Source: Bacteroidales bacterium UBA3290 | Lineage (GTDB): Bacteria; Bacteroidota; Bacteroidia; Bacteroidales; UBA932 | Direction of reading: 5' to 3' | DNA: 50,788 nucleotides | Assembly: GCA_002361615.1 (NCBI GenBank) | Contig: DETK01000003.1 | Location: 1-50,788 of the forward strand | In this document: positions 47,856-50,788 of the stretch, in pieces | How positions within the stretch are numbered: position 1 is the first letter of the stretch | Layout: the number at the start of each line of letters is the position of its first letter | Notes under the pieces: generated by a model | The model's input: the letters and a program-made list of their open reading frames with translations, nothing else | Told to the model about the DNA's origin: nothing | Database searches by the model: none | Position numbers and translations under genes: made by a program

Positions 47856-49127
47856 TTATTCAGCCCTCAATGCTTCAATGGGTTTGACGCGGGCGGCCTG
47901 ACTGGCCGGGAAGATGCCCGCCAGCGTTCCGGCTATGATCAGGACGATCGTGGCGCCCAATGCCGTTCCGATGCCGACCGTCGGATTGTCGAGCATCTTG
48001 ATGCTCTGTCCGAACATTTCGACTTTCGACTGGCCGACCGTCGCATCCAGGATCCGGCAGGCCACCATACCCAGCAACATGCCGATGTAGCCGAAAAAGG
48101 CCGTGATCAGGACGCTCTCGGTGACGATGAGCTTCAGGATGCTGCCCGGACGGGCGCCCAGCGCCTTGCGGATCCCGAACTCGTGCGTCCGCTCTTTCAC
48201 CGTGATGAGCATGATGTTGCTCACGCCCACGACGCCGCTCACCAGCGTGAAGAGGCCGATGATCCAGAGCGCCGTGATCAGGATGCCTTTGGCTTTCTCC
48301 ATCTGCAGGTTCTGGGAAAAACGATTCCAGACCCAGATGGCGCGACGGTCGTCGGGTGCAGCGCGATGGGCCGTCGCGAAGGCCGTACGCACCTGGTTTT
48401 CAAAGGCATCGCTCTCGGCTTCAGTCGTCAGGCCGTGGAACGAGAAGGTGATGTCGTCCACCTCGTCGCCCAAGCCGAAAATCGCTTTGACGGCCGTATA
48501 GGGTACATACAGACTGCGGTCGTCCCTGTTTTCCTCCGCGTGCCGCACACCCACGATGGTGAACGACAGGTTGCCGACCTTGACGCGCTGTCCGAGCAGC
48601 TTGTCGTAATCCGTGTCGCCGGAAAGGAAGTTCTTGGCGTGCAAATGCGTGATGATGATGACCTTGCGCTTTTCGGCGATATCCCTGTCGTTGATGAAGC
48701 GGCCAGCGAGCATCTGCACCCGGTTCATTTCCACGTCGCCCGGGAGCGTTCCGTTGAGCGATACATTGTTGAAATAGCGGCGGCCGTAGGTCATCGTGTA
48801 ACCGCTCCGGCTGAGGGAGGTCGATACCAGGTCCACCTTATCGGCGAACCGGGGCTGGCGGAGAATGTCGATATCCTTGTCCGTGATGCGGATGCGGCGT
48901 CCCTGCTTGAGACCGTCGTACGGCTTGGAGGTTACACCGCCGCCCACCATCATCGTATTGGAGGCAAAGCTGTCGCCGTCGTTCAGGAAGGCGTTGAGCA
49001 GGCCGTTGCCGGCGCCCAGCAGCACGATCAGCATGAAGATGCCCCACGCGACGGCCAGGCCGGTCAGGCAGGTTCGCATCTTGTTGCGCCGCAGTGACTC
49101 CCAAATTTCTTGCAGAAGGTCTCTCAT
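47856..49127 (-). CDS. MacB-like ABC exporter permease, first
   Basis: A 423-residue protein, four membrane helices in the MacB pattern: TCLTGLAVAWGIFMLIVLLG near the N-terminus, a MacB core, then FtsX-like helices with VGVSNIMLITVKERTHEFG. Separated by 1 nt from the second permease gene and by 11 nt from the ATPase gene. Together they make a tripartite pump that exports hydrophobic compounds, peptides or lipids across both membranes; the substrate cannot be told. Confidence 0.92.
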   Translation of the reverse strand: MRDLLQEIWESLRRNKMRTCLTGLAVAWGIFMLIVLLGAGNGLLNAFLNDGDSFASNTMMVGGGVTSKPYDGLKQGRRIRITDKDIDILRQPRFADKVDLVSTSLSRSGYTMTYGRRYFNNVSLNGTLPGDVEMNRVQMLAGRFINDRDIAEKRKVIIITHLHAKNFLSGDTDYDKLLGQRVKVGNLSFTIVGVRHAEENRDDRSLYVPYTAVKAIFGLGDEVDDITFSFHGLTTEAESDAFENQVRTAFATAHRAAPDDRRAIWVWNRFSQNLQMEKAKGILITALWIIGLFTLVSGVVGVSNIMLITVKERTHEFGIRKALGARPGSILKLIVTESVLITAFFGYIGMLLGMVACRILDATVGQSKVEMFGQSIKMLDNPTVGIGTALGATIVLIIAGTLAGIFPASQAARVKPIEALRAE

Positions 49128-49138
49128 CGCCGGAAAAA

Positions 49139-49861
49139 TTATTTCATGATGGTCTTTGTGCCGAACACGGAGCTATGGTGCTGGCGGTTGTCTTCGATCT
49201 TTTCGATCAGGCCGTCCTTGATGTGGACGATCTTGTCGGCACAGTTGGCCACACCGCTCTCGTGGGTGACCACGATGATGGTCACGCCATCTTCGCGGTT
49301 GAGCCGGGTCAGGAGTTCCATCACCTCGACCGAGGTCTTCGAATCCAGTGCGCCGGTCGGTTCGTCGGCCAGGATGATCTCAGGATGCGTGATCAGGGCA
49401 CGGGCGATCGCCACGCGCTGTTTCTGGCCACCCGACATCTCGTTGGGATAGTGGGATGCCCAGTCCGTAAGGCCCATCTTCTCGAGGTAGGCCATCGCCG
49501 CCTCACGACGGCGATGGCGGTTGACCCCTTGATAGAACAGCGGAAGTTCCACATTTTCCACGGCGGTCTTGAAACCGATCAGGTTGAAGCTCTGGAACAC
49601 GAAACCGATCATCTGGTTGCGATAGGTGGCACCTTCGCGTTCGGTCAGGTTCTTGATGAGCTTGCCCGCCAGATGGTATTCTCCCTCGTCATAGTTGTCG
49701 AGGATGCCCAGGATGTTGAGCAGCGTCGATTTCCCCGAGCCGGATGCACCCATGATCGAAACGAATTCTCCCTTTTCGATCGACAGGTCGATCCCTTTGA
49801 GTACGTGGAGCGGCTGCCCGTTGTCGTAGGTCTTGTGGACTCCCTTCAGTTCAATTAACAT
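49139..49861 (-). CDS. MacB/LolD-type ABC exporter ATP-binding protein
   Basis: A 240-residue ATPase: Walker A MGASGSGKST, Q-loop in FVFQSFNLI, signature EMSGGQKQRVAIARAL, Walker B IILADEPTGALD, switch His VVTHE. It is the first gene of the PadR/PspC operon. The ATG at 49861 gives the usual start MLIELKGVHKTY. It lies 21 nt after a TATCTTTG box. Confidence 0.95.
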   Translation of the reverse strand: MLIELKGVHKTYDNGQPLHVLKGIDLSIEKGEFVSIMGASGSGKSTLLNILGILDNYDEGEYHLAGKLIKNLTEREGATYRNQMIGFVFQSFNLIGFKTAVENVELPLFYQGVNRHRRREAAMAYLEKMGLTDWASHYPNEMSGGQKQRVAIARALITHPEIILADEPTGALDSKTSVEVMELLTRLNREDGVTIIVVTHESGVANCADKIVHIKDGLIEKIEDNRQHHSSVFGTKTIMK

Positions 49862-49882
49862 ACAGTGCTTATTTTGACACCG

Positions 49883-49890
49883 CAAAGATA
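49883..49890 (-). promoter_or_regulatory. -7 box of the ABC exporter operon
   Basis: Minus strand TATCTTTG, a full match. The -33 region falls in the palindrome 49900-49928 with no standard TTTG at 19-21 bp, so a bound protein would block or direct polymerase. Confidence 0.65.
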
Positions 49891-49899
49891 TATAAAAAA

Positions 49900-49928
49900 T
49901 TTGGTACCTTGTATCACAAAGTACCAAA
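49900..49928. promoter_or_regulatory. 29-bp palindromic operator, probably for PadR
   Basis: Arms TTTGGTACCTTGT (49900-49912) and ACAAAGTACCAAA (49916-49928) pair at 12 of 13 positions around ATC. The site covers the -33 region of the exporter operon, which carries the only regulator gene in the cluster (padR). Confidence 0.65.
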
Positions 49929-49999
49929 AATTTAAAAATATTTTATATACCTATTATATATTGCGCCGCAATTATTGTTTCTTACGGAAAAGGATGGTG

Positions 50000-50788
50000 T
50001 CAGTCGAGCTTCAGGACGGCCATGAAGGCGGACTGGGGAACTTCGACCTGGCCGATCTGGCGCATGCGCTTCTTGCCTTGTTTCTGCTTTTCAAGGAGTT
50101 TGCGCTTGCGTGTGATGTCGCCGCCGTAGCATTTGGCTGTCACGTCTTTGCGGACCTGGCGGACCGTTTCGCGGGCGATGATCTTGGCGCCGATGGCGGC
50201 CTGGATGGCGATGTCGAACTGCTGGCGGGGGATCAATTCCTTGAGTTTTTCGCAGATCTTGCGACCGAATTCGTAGGCGTGGTCCTGATGGATGAGCGTC
50301 GAGAGGGCGTCGGCGGGCTCGCCGTTGAGCAGGATGTCGAGCTTGACGAGCTTCGCGGGACGGAAGCCGATGACGTGGTAGTCGAAGGAAGCGTAGCCCT
50401 TGGAAATCGACTTGAGTTTGTCGTAGAAGTCGAACACGATCTCGGAGAGCGGCATCTCGTAGGTCAGCTCCACGCGGTCGGCCGTCAGGTAGTGCTCGCT
50501 CTTGAGGATGCCGCGCTTGTCGAGGCAGAGCTTCATGATGGGGCCGTAGAACTCGCTCTTGCTGATGACCTGGGCCTGGATGAAAGGCTCTTCGATGTGG
50601 TCGATCAGCGTGGGGGCGGGCAGGCCGGAGGGGTTGTGTACGTCCACGACCTGGCCTTGCGTGGTATAGACCTTATAAGAAACATTGGGGACCGTGGTCA
50701 CCACGTCCATGTCGAACTCGCGGAAGAGGCGCTCCTGCACGATCTCCATGTGGAGCAGGCCCAGGAAGCCGCAGCGGAAGCCGAAGCC
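50000..50788 (-). CDS. lepA: Elongation factor 4 (LepA), C-terminal part
   Basis: A partial gene: 262 C-terminal residues out of about 595, running off the right edge. The visible part starts GFGFRCGFLGLLHMEI and contains ERLFREFDMDVVTTVPNVSY, the LepA-specific C-terminal domain with CYGGDITRKRKLLEKQK and GKKRMRQIGQVEVPQSAF. LepA is a ribosome-associated GTPase; the GTPase domain lies outside the window. Nothing is truncated inside the window. Confidence 0.97.
   Translation of the reverse strand, partial: GFGFRCGFLGLLHMEIVQERLFREFDMDVVTTVPNVSYKVYTTQGQVVDVHNPSGLPAPTLIDHIEEPFIQAQVISKSEFYGPIMKLCLDKRGILKSEHYLTADRVELTYEMPLSEIVFDFYDKLKSISKGYASFDYHVIGFRPAKLVKLDILLNGEPADALSTLIHQDHAYEFGRKICEKLKELIPRQQFDIAIQAAIGAKIIARETVRQVRKDVTAKCYGGDITRKRKLLEKQKQGKKRMRQIGQVEVPQSAFMAVLKLD

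Overview
The window reads as a GC-rich chromosome segment from a member of the Bacteroidetes, most likely a gut Bacteroidales. The evidence is the recurrent phylum-type promoter (TTTG, about 20 bp, TAnnTTTG), SPI and SPII signal peptides everywhere, a BtuB/BtuG-style cobalamin locus, DUF4988/DUF4465, BACON-like and DUF4468 proteins, and the order sigma-54 activator - lptE - TPR protein - secG. I do not assign a family or genus.

Layout. 1-1000: the terminal repeat of what looks like an IS3/IS150-type element at the very edge, then a leftward lipoprotein gene. 1029-4966: a seven-gene piece of the S10 ribosomal operon (rplC-rplD-rplW-rplB-rpsS-rplV-rpsC) with its own promoter and terminator, lacking rpsJ before it and rplP onward after it. 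5062-10887: serine hydrolase, shikimate genes aroB, a fused aroD-aroA, aroC, and a lipoprotein, all overlapping or tightly spaced. 10928-11011: tRNA-Leu(CAA).

11057-18180 is an AT-richer accessory island abutting the tRNA-Leu terminator. It holds a resolvase joined to an out-of-frame large-serine-recombinase tail, two paralogous 77-residue orphan proteins, a DUF2185/Imm33-type protein, secreted proteins, and a REP-associated tyrosine (HUH, Y1) transposase-like gene bracketed by two 94%-identical 120-bp elements, each made of two 44-nt GGCC-ended hairpins. A second kind of paired GGCC hairpin lies near the right end. I regard this REPtron-like arrangement as the most interesting part of the window.

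18244-25013 returns to core-like sequence: a YegP protein, an NfeD-like/flotillin/XRE set, then a three-gene set that encodes all four activities needed to make GDP-D-glycero-alpha-D-manno-heptose (GmhA, HddA, and a fused HddC-GmhB), followed by a glycosyltransferase. 25028-35119: a beta-propeller lipoprotein, a cobalamin riboswitch with a perfect promoter, and the complete B12 uptake operon (BtuH-like and PKD-like surface lipoproteins, BtuB, BtuG, BtuF, BtuC, BtuD). 35204-37761 (minus): secG, a TPR-like protein, lptE and a sigma-54 activator. 37852-42232: a large lipoprotein and the anaerobic ribonucleotide reductase pair nrdD-nrdG. 42245-49861 (minus): one eight-gene operon (ABC ATPase, two MacB-like permeases, HlyD adaptor, TolC, PspC, PadR, PspC) preceded by a 29-bp near-perfect palindrome that is a good candidate PadR operator. 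50000-50788: the C-terminal part of lepA running off the window.
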